NCBI RefSeq assembly: GCF_900168015.1 | Contig: NZ_FUYR01000001.1 | Span: forward strand, 405,968 to 469,967 | Length of the DNA stretch: 64,000 bases | Source: Daejeonella lutea | GTDB lineage: Bacteria; Bacteroidota; Bacteroidia; Sphingobacteriales; Sphingobacteriaceae | Reading direction: 5' to 3' | Shown: in pieces, positions 54,527-62,689 of the stretch | Layout: every line of letters begins with the position of its first letter | Numbering within the stretch: position 1 is the stretch's first letter | Notes under the pieces: model-generated | Told to the model about the DNA's origin: nothing | What the model saw: the letters and a program-made list of their open reading frames with translations, nothing else | The model's database searches: none | Translations under genes and position numbers: made by a program

Positions 54527-55669
54527 ATGTCGGATAAAAAAGGCTCGTCAAGAAAGTTTATTTCATTTTCAATTGTTATAATAATTTCTGCGATCATTGG
54601 CTATTATGTGGGTAGGAATGGCGTACATTTCATACCCCCGGTGCCGAAATTAGTCAAGATGTGGATGATCGTACTTTTCATTCCAGCTTTTTTCCTCGTG
54701 ATTGGAATTCATGAGGCAGGCCACGCCATCACAGGTATTCTTCAGAAATTTGATTTCAAGATGTATGTTGTTGGTCCGTTTATGTGGGAGAAAGAATCGG
54801 GGGGATGGAGATTCAAGTGGAATAAGAATGTAAATACAGCGGGGGGAATGGTAATATGTCTTCCAACTGGCAGCAATAATCTCGCAAATAGATTTTCATT
54901 ATATGCGCTCGGCGGACCTTTTGCGAGCCTTTTGCTGACTATTACAGCGTATCTGCTATCTACAATGATCACATTTAAATATGGAAATTCGGAAACTTCC
55001 ATAGGAGTAGCAAAATATTTTCTGCTTATGGTATCGATATTCTCATGCTTGATTATGCTTGTAACGATACTGCCTCTGCAAACAGGAGGTTTTTCTTCGG
55101 ACGGCGGCCGTGCATTGCGCCTCCTTTCTGGCGGCGATCAGGCCAGATTTGAAGTTTTGACACTAAAAATTGTAAGCAGCTCAGCTGGCGGAATTCGCCC
55201 GTGCTTATTGGACAAATCTGAACTTGAGGAAGCCGAGCTGCTGGCGATGAAAACCGGTGCTGCTATGGGAGTGTACATTTCAGGGGTTCAGCACCAGGCG
55301 GAATTCGACGGTGGTTCACTGGACAAAGCAGAAGAATATTTGCTGACATACATTGAAAATGCGGATAAGATCCCTGATGGATTACGAAACAGCGTATGGC
55401 TTGATGCTGCTTTTTTCTATGCATTTGGACGGACGGATCTTGAAAAATCAACAATATTCTGGAACAAATTCCAGCCTTCAGCAATGCTCGCCAAAGCGCA
55501 GATCCTGGCTACTGAAGCATCAATTTTAGTTCTTAAAGCGCAAAATCCGGAGGCTTTGGAGAAGATCAGGGCCAGCCATGAAGAAATTCCGAATATGATG
55601 GATAAAGGTGTTGGAATTGCTCTAGTGGATAAGCTGAATGAGTTAGAGGGGAGAATTATCCATGTTTAA
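54527..55669 (+). CDS. Membrane M50-family zinc metallopeptidase
   Basis: 380 residues. Transmembrane helices at about 12-28 and 45-65; the latter carries HEAGH (62-66), the zinc motif. Two more helices (about 128-148, 165-185) are followed by SSDGGRALRLL, whose Asp matches the third zinc ligand of site-2 proteases. The C-terminal 180 residues are soluble and helical, perhaps TPR-like. Such enzymes cleave membrane proteins inside the membrane. 39 bp after the preceding gene. Confidence 0.82.
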   Translation: MSDKKGSSRKFISFSIVIIISAIIGYYVGRNGVHFIPPVPKLVKMWMIVLFIPAFFLVIGIHEAGHAITGILQKFDFKMYVVGPFMWEKESGGWRFKWNKNVNTAGGMVICLPTGSNNLANRFSLYALGGPFASLLLTITAYLLSTMITFKYGNSETSIGVAKYFLLMVSIFSCLIMLVTILPLQTGGFSSDGGRALRLLSGGDQARFEVLTLKIVSSSAGGIRPCLLDKSELEEAELLAMKTGAAMGVYISGVQHQAEFDGGSLDKAEEYLLTYIENADKIPDGLRNSVWLDAAFFYAFGRTDLEKSTIFWNKFQPSAMLAKAQILATEASILVLKAQNPEALEKIRASHEEIPNMMDKGVGIALVDKLNELEGRIIHV

Positions 55670-55697
55670 ACCTCACTGATGTCTAAATAAATCAACC

Positions 55698-56825
55698 ATG
55701 AATCGTATTTTACAACTGACAAGTTTGTTCTCTTTTATGTTTTCGGCAACAACTGTTTGCCAGCCAAAAGACATCATCTACGCCGGTACAAATTCGCTCC
55801 GGGGTAGCAAAGGAATTTATGTTCTAAAATTTGATCGCAAGGAGAATGAACTGAGGGAGATCCAAACAGTTAGTGGTGGGGAGAGTCCCAATTTTCTGGC
55901 TTTAGGCCCCGACCGTAAACGCCTTTACGCTGTTTACAGCAAGGGAACAATTTCTGATGGTAAAGGTAGCATTATGTCGTTTTCGATTGACGCGGCAACG
56001 GGGATGTTAACAAAGATCAATGAACAGTCGTCAGAAGGCGCAGGTCCGGCCCACGTCAGCATTGATCCTAAGGGTCGGTTTGCTTATGTGTCGAACTATA
56101 GTGCGGGCAATTTGGCAGTTTACCCGATCAATAAAGATGGAAGCCTTGAAAAAGCGAGCGATGTCATTCAGCATTTTGGAAAAAGCATTGTCTCGAGCCG
56201 GCAGGAAGGTCCCCATGTGCATTCTGCGATTCCCTCCAGAGATGGAAAATTTATCTACGTTTCCGACCTGGGTATCGATAAGATTATGATCTATGAGGTT
56301 AAAGACGACGGTAAACTTCTTCCTGCTTCCATACCTTTTGTTAATAGTCTTGCCGGCTCTGGTCCAAGGCATCTGGAAATACATCCAAATGGGAAATTTG
56401 CCTATTCTGCTGAGGAGCTCACATCAACAGTTTCATCTTACGGTATCAATAAAAAAACTGGCGCGCTTACACCACTTAAAAGAACGACGATGCTTCCGGA
56501 AGGCTTTACAGATAGGAACTCAGCTGCAGATATTCATTTTTCGCCGGATGGTGGGTTTTTGTATGCATCCAACCGCGGACATGAAAGCCTGGTGATTTAT
56601 CAGGTTAATTCAAGTACCGGGGAAATAATTCTTGCCGGGCATCAAAACACGGGAGGGAAGCATCCCAGAAATTTCATGATTGATAACAAGGGTGAGTTTG
56701 TTTTGGTTGCTAACAGGGATACCGACAATGTAGTGATTTTCAGAAGGGATAAGAAAACAGGTCAGTTAATACCTGCCGGTCGGCAGTTAATGGTTCCTGC
56801 GGTCATTGCATTGCAGCAGTTATAA
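55698..56825 (+). CDS. Exported lactonase-family (6-phosphogluconolactonase YbhE-like) propeller
   Basis: 375 residues with a signal peptide (about 1-21). Seven-bladed propeller repeats: GESPNFLALGPDRKRLYAV, GPAHVSIDPKGRFAYVSNYSAGN, GPHVHSAIPSRDGKFIYVSDLGID, GPRHLEIHPNGKFAYSAEE, ADIHFSPDGGFLYASNRG and HPRNFMIDNKGEFVLVANRDTDN. Cytosolic relatives hydrolyse 6-phosphogluconolactone; exported ones probably open other sugar lactones. Single gene 28 bp after the M50 gene. Confidence 0.85.
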   Translation: MNRILQLTSLFSFMFSATTVCQPKDIIYAGTNSLRGSKGIYVLKFDRKENELREIQTVSGGESPNFLALGPDRKRLYAVYSKGTISDGKGSIMSFSIDAATGMLTKINEQSSEGAGPAHVSIDPKGRFAYVSNYSAGNLAVYPINKDGSLEKASDVIQHFGKSIVSSRQEGPHVHSAIPSRDGKFIYVSDLGIDKIMIYEVKDDGKLLPASIPFVNSLAGSGPRHLEIHPNGKFAYSAEELTSTVSSYGINKKTGALTPLKRTTMLPEGFTDRNSAADIHFSPDGGFLYASNRGHESLVIYQVNSSTGEIILAGHQNTGGKHPRNFMIDNKGEFVLVANRDTDNVVIFRRDKKTGQLIPAGRQLMVPAVIALQQL

Positions 56826-56884
56826 AAATTCAATGTATCCGAACATTCCCCACGCATAGCTGTTAAGTAGTTATGGAGGGTGTT

Positions 56885-57187
56885 ATGAAACAGATGGATA
56901 TTGAGCCTAGTTTAATAGTTGATATCGAGTTAAGCAATAGTGAATCTAACAGACTATTTAACGTTCTAAAGCCTGTAGTATTTGTAGATGATCGGCTTTT
57001 TTGCTGTTTGCTGGGTCCTGATCTGAGGTATGGCGTCAAAGGGTTTGGACACACACCGGAAGAAGCTATTGAGGACTGGGAAATAAGCGTTATGAAAAGG
57101 ATTAAAAACCCATTTGAAAATGACGAGGTTGCTCAGTACCTCCATGCCAGTCTGAATACTAGTATGAATTATGCAGCTGCTGGCTGA
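56885..57187 (+). CDS. Small conserved-looking hypothetical protein (HicB-like layout)
   Basis: 100 residues from ATG 56885, preceded by GGAGGG four bases upstream; an in-frame ATG at 56873 lies within that motif. The chain has FVDDRLFCCLLGPDLRYGVKGFGHTPEEAIEDWEISVMKRI, which resembles the partial RNase-H-like fold of HicB-type proteins (GxGxTxEEAixdw). No HicA-like partner is next to it, so an orphan of this fold is the most that can be said. Confidence 0.6.
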   Translation: MKQMDIEPSLIVDIELSNSESNRLFNVLKPVVFVDDRLFCCLLGPDLRYGVKGFGHTPEEAIEDWEISVMKRIKNPFENDEVAQYLHASLNTSMNYAAAG

Positions 57188-57556
57188 TTAATTTGAACGG
57201 GAATATATAATGGAATCTCCCAGTTCTATCTGAGAAATTAGCCTGGTTTCTGTTCCCGGGCTGATTTTGCTGACGATGCCTGGACGGATATACGTTAGAT
57301 TGATTTCTTTATTGGATAACAATTCATTCAGCTTGTCAACTTTAAGCCCCTTAGTATTGCTTTTGCTGATGTAATGGATCCCCCTAATGCCCTGCAGACC
57401 AACTACAATGTCCTTCAAACCACCTTCACTCACGTTTACGACCTTCGCTGATATTTTCGTCTCATCATTCACCCGGCTGGAATACAGGCTTTGGGCGACA
57501 ATGAAAATAACAATAGCGCTTGCAACAATCAGGGTCTGTTTGTAATTAGTACTCAT
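57188..57556 (-). CDS. Hypothetical single-pass envelope protein
   Basis: 122 residues from ATG 57556 (MSTNYKQTL); a 16-residue upstream extension from 57604 looks spurious. Residues 7-25 are a hydrophobic anchor (TLIVASAIVIFIVAQSLY). The rest is a soluble alpha/beta domain with KVVNVSEGGLKDIVVGLQGI and VSKISPGTETRLISQIELG. Its 3' end touches that of the preceding gene on the other strand. No family recognised. Confidence 0.6.
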   Translation of the reverse strand: MSTNYKQTLIVASAIVIFIVAQSLYSSRVNDETKISAKVVNVSEGGLKDIVVGLQGIRGIHYISKSNTKGLKVDKLNELLSNKEINLTYIRPGIVSKISPGTETRLISQIELGDSIIYSRSN

Positions 57557-57654
57557 TTTTAAGTTTTTCTTTATCTGCCATAATTTAGCTAATAAAGTTG
57601 ACATTGAAAATTTTACCCCTATACAACTACTTTCATAAGGAATACCAATTTCAA

Positions 57655-57684
57655 AAAAAAGGATCCATACCTGGATCCTTTTTT
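57655..57684. terminator. Bidirectional hairpin terminator before tatA stop
   Basis: AAAAAAGGATCC, a 6-nt loop, and GGATCCTTTTTT form a 12-bp palindromic stem with A- and T-tracts on each side, usable on both strands. It directly follows the tatA stop on the - strand. Confidence 0.85.
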
Positions 57685-57685
57685 A

Positions 57686-57871
57686 TTAATTTTCCTTTGC
57701 TACCGGAGCTGGTTTTGCTTCCAGATCCTCTGAGGTGCCATCTTTAGCATCTTTAAATTCTTTCATGCCTCTTCCAAGGCCGCGCATCATTTCGGGAATC
57801 TTTTTTCCACCGAACATGAGTAATACAACTACCAAAATCAGAATGATTTCCGGGCCACCTAAACCTGCCAT
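57686..57871 (-). CDS. tatA: Sec-independent protein translocase TatA/E
   Basis: 61 residues. One N-terminal transmembrane helix ([15 protein letters not shown], about 7-21), the conserved [23 protein letters not shown] amphipathic segment, and a charged Pro/Glu tail ([14 protein letters not shown]) define TatA. It forms the pore part of the twin-arginine system that would export the ten RR-signal proteins in this window. tatC is not here. A single-gene unit with a terminator. Confidence 0.95.
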   Translation of the reverse strand: MAGLGGPEIILILVVVLLMFGGKKIPEMMRGLGRGMKEFKDAKDGTSEDLEAKPAPVAKEN

Positions 57872-58110
57872 AATATTTTCTTTTTAGTTTTATTAAAGTT
57901 GAGAATAATTAGATTTAAACGTACAACATATATAAATATTTTACAAAGGGAATTGTGTCTGGTGTTTGAACTTTTTTTTGATTTTGATTACTTCGTGTAT
58001 TTTATTGATAAATTCTAAATGATGGCTATTTTTTACCGGCCCCCCGGCAGCCGGCGTCATAATAGTTTTTGAACCGAAACGAAAATTAGTCTAAAAGATA
58101 GGTTTTCTCC

Positions 58111-58207
58111 GTACCTTCTCTGTATCTTCTCTGCCAACGACCCCATTTTAAGACCCGCCAGGCTAATATTTGGCAAAGAAGATACGCAGGAGAACACTAG
58201 AAGGTAC
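58111..58207. repeat. Imperfect nested inverted repeat
   Basis: Outer arms GTACCTTCT (58111-58119) and AGAAGGTAC (58199-58207); inner arms GTATCTTCTCTGCC (58122-58135) and GGCAAAGAAGATAC (58172-58185), 13 of 14 paired. It could fold into a long stem or be a MITE remnant. Confidence 0.6.
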
Positions 58208-58211
58208 TTAG

Positions 58212-58433
58212 CAGGCAAAATGGAGTGGTTTTAAAACAGTACTTAAGAGAGCCGCCAATCAGATACCCGAAGACTTTTCCATTCTAAGGCGATTTAATGG
58301 TCATAGGTTAATTTTTTAGTGGTTTAATGAGTTAGTTCCCACCGCGGAAAAAATTCAATTTCTGAAAGCTTCTGTTAACGGTGCATTTTTTAACCTTGCT
58401 GAGCTTGAAGATCTATTTCAGCTCAGCAAGTAG
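58212..58433 (+). pseudogene. Probable gene relic with one in-frame amber codon
   Basis: Frame 3 from 58212 reads VLKRAANQIPEDFSILRRF and on, to the TAG at 58317, and continues in the same frame as WFNELVPTAEKIQFLKASV and further to TAG 58431. The composition is protein-like on both sides of the amber codon, no ATG start remains and the 5' end is lost. I do not recognise the family. It could be chance. Confidence 0.3.
58395..58430 (+). other. Perfect 11-bp stem-loop
   Basis: CTTGCTGAGCT, 14-nt loop, AGCTCAGCAAG. No T-run follows, so terminator function is uncertain. It overlaps the 3' end of the gene relic. Confidence 0.55.
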
Positions 58434-58639
58434 TTTCAAGAGACTTAGTGTATTTAATTACATACAACAGGATTAAAAGATTAAATGAAAATTAATAGTT
58501 ATGACTGGGTATAACCAGTTTGAACCTTCGAACAAACGATCAATTCTGATGGCCTTTATAGTAAAAATCAAACTATTTAACCGGGACCATTGTTAGTTAG
58601 TTAAGTTGGTGAGATATCTCGTCAAGGAATCACTTTGTA

Positions 58640-59326
58640 ATGAAAAATCTGAAATATATTCTGCTTCTGATTGTTACCGCTTCAATGGCTTGTAACTCCT
58701 CGAAATCCGGGAGAACGCCGAAGGTGCCGAAACGAGAAGTGCCCATTGCGATCAATATAAAAGCTCAGAACAATGCGACAATTAATTTTGTCAATACAGA
58801 TTATTTTGCGCTCCAGCTGGTGCAGGATCTCGATCAGTTTCAGGAGGTGAACTTCTCACTTGTCGGTGCTGAAGACAATCCGGAGGTTGTGTTGAATTTA
58901 GATATCAGCAGCTTTACCCTTTGGCCCCGTGACGAAAGGATGGTGAGAAGGCGGGTAAGCCGCAGTGTTCCTGTTGGCACTGATGCCGCCGGTAAACCTA
59001 TTTACCAGACAGTTACCGCAAGCGTGGATATTGTTCAGGTACAACGCCGGTCAAATGCCAGGTTTGTTACGAATCTTACTGTTAAGGGAACACCGGGTTT
59101 GAAATTTCAAAGGACCTTTGTACCCAACTATAATTATGTACACACCTATGTCGACAACGTACAAGGCGATCCGCGAGCTCTTGATCCCGGCGTGATGACA
59201 AGGGGAATTGAAATGGAGCCTCTGGAGAATGATTATCTCCTGATATTGGCACGTCAGGAAATGGTACGGAGGATATCAACCGAACTTCGTAAGTATTACG
59301 ACGCACAGGCCAAACCTGCTCAGTAA
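58640..59326 (+). CDS. Hypothetical lipoprotein
   Basis: 228 residues with a lipobox (TASMAC, Cys18). The mature part is beta-rich: VPIAINIKAQNNATINFVNTDYFALQLVQDLDQF, EVVLNLDISSFTLWPRDERMVRRRVSRSVP, and a C-terminal helix (LARQEMVRRISTELRKYY). It has the look of a periplasmic-facing envelope lipoprotein with a conserved-looking RRRVSRSVPVGTDAAGKP loop. Function unknown. 61 bp before the next gene. Confidence 0.65.
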   Translation: MKNLKYILLLIVTASMACNSSKSGRTPKVPKREVPIAINIKAQNNATINFVNTDYFALQLVQDLDQFQEVNFSLVGAEDNPEVVLNLDISSFTLWPRDERMVRRRVSRSVPVGTDAAGKPIYQTVTASVDIVQVQRRSNARFVTNLTVKGTPGLKFQRTFVPNYNYVHTYVDNVQGDPRALDPGVMTRGIEMEPLENDYLLILARQEMVRRISTELRKYYDAQAKPAQ

Positions 59327-59398
59327 TATTTCAGGTATATAATCGAATTAACGAAATTTTGTACTGCCAAGGCTTACATTTGGGGATTGAAAAGAATT

Positions 59399-59809
59399 AT
59401 GGCCGCAATTCGATACCTGTTTGTTTTTAGTTTATTATTTGTAGCGCTAAGCGTGAGTGGGCAGACCGCTGCATTTATCGGAACTTCTGAAGAATTTATC
59501 CTGGAAAATGTGAAGGACTATGCATCCGTCCAGCAGCGAAGTATCGAACATGAAGAATTTGATGTGCTGGTATTTGGCGACAAAAACCGCGAATTATCGT
59601 TTTATTTCACGTTTTATAAAGGTGCAAAAGTATGCGCTTACATCAAACATGACGCGCCTATGCCTGCTTTGAAAGAAGAGATAGATTCGATTAAGTCGAG
59701 TATGATCCAGGTAAAAGATAATATTTGGCAAAATGCCGATAAGTCGGTCCAGGCAGAAATTGCCGGCTCACAAGAAAGGGCACTAATATTTATTAAGGCT
59801 GTCAGATAA
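59399..59809 (+). CDS. Small exported hypothetical protein
   Basis: 136 residues from ATG 59399 (an upstream TTG at 59387 is weaker). A signal peptide ends near VSGQ (about 22). The mature domain (FIGTSEEFILENVKDYASVQ to SQERALIFIKAV) is about 110 residues with alternating beta strands and a short helix. No family recognised. Convergent with the GAF-domain gene, 36 bp apart. Confidence 0.62.
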   Translation: MAAIRYLFVFSLLFVALSVSGQTAAFIGTSEEFILENVKDYASVQQRSIEHEEFDVLVFGDKNRELSFYFTFYKGAKVCAYIKHDAPMPALKEEIDSIKSSMIQVKDNIWQNADKSVQAEIAGSQERALIFIKAVR

Positions 59810-59845
59810 TTCTGGTCTTTTACAGAAATTCACCAGTAAAAAGGT

Positions 59846-60994
59846 TTATGCCGAATAGGGAAGGCTAAACGTGTATTTTATCACTTCGGATTCTCCTGAA
59901 ACCATGACTTTTCCACCGGATCTCTCAGCCAAGTTTTGAGCAAGATCAAGTACTCGTTTAATTAAAGTTTTACTTGTACTATTGCTTGGCGTTGTTCCTC
60001 CTGTCACTTCAATATTTAATTTATTTTGAAGGGGTTGAACGTCAACATCTGTTACAACCTTCAGAGTCTCACCGGAAGGCAGGAGATTTATGGCGGTAGA
60101 GATCAGGGTGCCAGCAATTTGCAATACACTACTCTTAGGTATAGGAAATAAATTCTTGTAAGCCTGACTCTCGAATTCGAGTTGAATTTTCTTGTTTTCA
60201 GCCAGGGGAACATAGAGCTTCTCCAATTTTCCTTTTAATATATTCATGTTGAACTCTTCATTTGGAGAAATATTAGCTTCTTCAGTTTCGTCGATCAGCA
60301 CATGGTTCGTTATGCTCAGGATCAGCTGGCTGCTTTCATTGATTAGTGAAATATACTCAATTGTATTTTCTTTAGGCTCGCATTCCTGTTCAAGGAGTAT
60401 TTCTGTAATTCCGATAATCCCTGCCAGCGGATCCCTCACATCCTGAGCTATTTTCTTCTGCCTGGTGTTGGCAGTTGATAATTCGCTTTTGAGGTCTGCC
60501 ATAGCATGGTATTGCTTTAACTTGTTAACAACCTCACTGGCAAGAAGCTTCAGAATCTCAATTTTATCCGGGCTGATAGTTTTGAGTTCAGGGTCGAGTA
60601 CACAAAGTGCTCCAATATTTACACCCTGCTTGGTGGTAAGAGGAATACCAAAATAATATTTAAGGTTAGGTGAGCCACTGACATAGTATCGATCCTTAAA
60701 TCGGTCGTCTTTCGAAAGGTCTGCAACTTCAAAGCTGCTGTCTTCCATTATTGTATACTGGCAAACAGATTCTTCTCTAGGCATTGAGTCCACATCCAAA
60801 CCATGCTTTGCAACAGTCCATTGCGTATATGGATCAATCAGGTTGATAAGGGAAACATCCATTCCAGACACTTTTGAAGCAACAGCGACTATATCTTCAA
60901 AGTCGTTTTTCAGGTCTGTGTAATCTAAGTCTAATTTTGCAAGGTTCAATAACCTTTCAACTTCGTTTTCCGGAATAGGACTGTTACTCATCAA
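59846..60994 (-). CDS. GAF-domain histidine-kinase-like protein with lost phospho-acceptor His
   Basis: 382 residues, cytosolic. A GAF domain (about 28-160; MDVSLINLIDPYTQWTVAKHG, FGIPLTTKQGVNIGALCVLD) is followed by a DHp-like helix KKIAQDVRDPLAGIIGITEIL. In active kinases the Q-D of QDVRDPL is H-E/D: Gln184 replaces the phosphorylated His. The ATP-binding region (about 285-382) lacks a proper N-box (TLISTAINLLPSG) and clear glycine boxes. It is probably a non-kinase sensor that binds a ligand by GAF and a partner by the kinase-like module. Divergent from the response-regulator operon, 175 bp away. Confidence 0.78.
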   Translation of the reverse strand: MMSNSPIPENEVERLLNLAKLDLDYTDLKNDFEDIVAVASKVSGMDVSLINLIDPYTQWTVAKHGLDVDSMPREESVCQYTIMEDSSFEVADLSKDDRFKDRYYVSGSPNLKYYFGIPLTTKQGVNIGALCVLDPELKTISPDKIEILKLLASEVVNKLKQYHAMADLKSELSTANTRQKKIAQDVRDPLAGIIGITEILLEQECEPKENTIEYISLINESSQLILSITNHVLIDETEEANISPNEEFNMNILKGKLEKLYVPLAENKKIQLEFESQAYKNLFPIPKSSVLQIAGTLISTAINLLPSGETLKVVTDVDVQPLQNKLNIEVTGGTTPSNSTSKTLIKRVLDLAQNLAERSGGKVMVSGESEVIKYTFSLPYSA

Positions 60995-61081
60995 GTTTAT
61001 TTATACCGTAAATATAAAACTTCGTCGCTAATTTCTATTTAAAAAACTCGACGATAATGTGCATAGGTCTTTAATAAGCCT

Positions 61082-61089
61082 TATATTTG
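61082..61089 (+). promoter_or_regulatory. Possible Bacteroidota -7 promoter element
   Basis: TATATTTG fits TAnnTTTG, 81 bp before the response regulator start. No clear -33 TTG found, so support is modest. Confidence 0.4.
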
Positions 61090-61169
61090 TTCTATAGCGA
61101 AAGCTTTTAATATATCTACAACCGTCTTGATCTTTTTACGTATAACCGGAAACTTATTTAGTAGCTGAA

Positions 61170-61544
61170 ATGAAGATTTTGATAGCCGAAGACGACGAAT
61201 TGATGCTGAGAACTTTAGAGTTTCGTTTGAAAAAGGACGGACATACTATTTTTATGGCAAGAGACGGACGGGAAGCGTTGGAACAAATTGATTCAAAGTT
61301 GCCAGACCTGGTAATTACCGATATCATGATGCCCTATTCCTCGGGGATGGAGATCGTAGGGTTTTTAAAGCAAAAATATAATAACGAAATTAAGGTTATC
61401 ATTTTATCCGGAATGGGGCAGGAGAATGTCATATTAGAAGCTTTTCGCTTGGGCGCTGATGATTATATTACAAAACCATTCAGTCCGAACGAGCTGTCAG
61501 TCAGGGTAAATCGGTTTTTAGCCGGAATGAAAAATACTGCTTAG
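61170..61544 (+). CDS. Single-domain response regulator (CheY/OmpR receiver)
   Basis: 124 residues, one receiver domain and nothing after it. The acidic pair Glu7-Asp8-Asp9, phospho-acceptor Asp51 (VITDIMMP), Ser in ILSGM and Lys in YITKPFS are all present. It must act by protein contact and is coupled by position to a HEAT-repeat protein and a GT2 glycosyltransferase (11 and 1142 bp on). A role in controlling exopolysaccharide synthesis is likely. The nearby GAF protein cannot be its kinase if its missing His is real. Confidence 0.9.
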   Translation: MKILIAEDDELMLRTLEFRLKKDGHTIFMARDGREALEQIDSKLPDLVITDIMMPYSSGMEIVGFLKQKYNNEIKVIILSGMGQENVILEAFRLGADDYITKPFSPNELSVRVNRFLAGMKNTA

Positions 61545-61570
61545 AATTTTCCGGTTTGATTAAGATTGGG

Positions 61571-62689
61571 ATGAACAACTTTTCGGATTCCTTTTCCGGG
61601 CTGTCTGGCCTCGGCATCATCACTATTATTTTCACAATCTCCATAATTGCACTTGGTTTCTATATCCTGACATACCTTTTTATTGTTAATAAACGCGACT
61701 CAAAGTTGGAGCGGTGGAAGTTTCTTGCCGATACGCTCATCCGGAATGCGATTTTTTTTGAAGAGGACCAAAGTGCATCATCTGCAACATCGCTTTTAAA
61801 GGTATTAGAGGTCAATATTTTTCCAATACCTGAACGGGTAAAAAAGATTCTTCCTGATCCTCATTTTCGTCAGCTGATGATGAGAGAGTTAATTGCCGCC
61901 AAGCAAAATATGACCGGTGCGGCCTCAGTGAACTTAAAAAATCTGTTCAGGCAGTTAGAACTTGACCAGGACGCTTTAGAAATGGTCAGGAGCAATTCAT
62001 GGTATTTGAAGGCTTCGGGTATACAATACCTGGGGATTATGGAAATGGCTGAGCATAAAAACCTCGTAATGCCTTTTACAAATAGCAAAAGTGGCTTGGT
62101 CAGGGTTGAGGCTCAGAATGCAATCTTGAAGTTTAGTGGCTTCGATGGCCTGCGGTTTCTGGACGACGCCTCATTTCCGATCACCGAGTGGCAACAGATC
62201 AAAATCCTTGAAGAGCTCGCACAGCTCCCGACGGAACATTTCACCGGAATTGAAAAGTGGTTAAAATCTTCAAATGATACAGTCGTAATTTTCGCGTTAA
62301 AACTCGCTCGGAATTACTTCAGATTTGAACTGTATGATCATGTTATAAGCTGTCTGAACCATGCTAATCCGGAAGTAAGGTATAATGCCATACTTGCAGC
62401 TAAACAATTACAGACAGAAACCACAGCTTCAGACATTCTTAAATTTTATGAGTTTGATACTGAGAGAAACCAGCTGGCAATTATACGGGTACTGGAAGAC
62501 CTCCGTTCTGAAAATAACCTTCCATTTTTGCTGAATGTATTCCTGGAAGAGAGCAACCAGCTTAAAATTGCGGCTGCAAAAGCTATTGTTGCTATAGAGA
62601 ATGGTGTCGAGCAACTGGAATTGCAGATTAGCTCGAACCAATATCCATACAACGAAATTATTCGACAGGTTAAAACGGAACGGAAATGA
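61571..62689 (+). CDS. HEAT-repeat membrane protein
   Basis: 372 residues from ATG 61571; an upstream in-frame TTG (61556) is less likely. One N-terminal transmembrane helix (about 13-42; GLGIITIIFTISIIALGFYIL), then helical repeats (about 140-370; SGLVRVEAQNAILKFSGFDGLRFL, ANPEVRYNAILAAKQL, ESNQLKIAAAKAIVAIENG). It overlaps the next start by 4 bp (ATGA), so it is translated with the glycosyltransferase and likely scaffolds it, perhaps relaying the response regulator signal. Confidence 0.78.
   Translation: MNNFSDSFSGLSGLGIITIIFTISIIALGFYILTYLFIVNKRDSKLERWKFLADTLIRNAIFFEEDQSASSATSLLKVLEVNIFPIPERVKKILPDPHFRQLMMRELIAAKQNMTGAASVNLKNLFRQLELDQDALEMVRSNSWYLKASGIQYLGIMEMAEHKNLVMPFTNSKSGLVRVEAQNAILKFSGFDGLRFLDDASFPITEWQQIKILEELAQLPTEHFTGIEKWLKSSNDTVVIFALKLARNYFRFELYDHVISCLNHANPEVRYNAILAAKQLQTETTASDILKFYEFDTERNQLAIIRVLEDLRSENNLPFLLNVFLEESNQLKIAAAKAIVAIENGVEQLELQISSNQYPYNEIIRQVKTERK

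Larger units (their letters stand above)
57872..58639. other. 768-bp region with inverted repeats and a probable gene relic
   Basis: No intact gene. It holds a 97-bp inverted-repeat structure (58111-58207), a frame interrupted by an amber codon (58212-58433), and a perfect 11-bp stem-loop (58395-58430). The rest is AT-rich. Confidence 0.55.
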
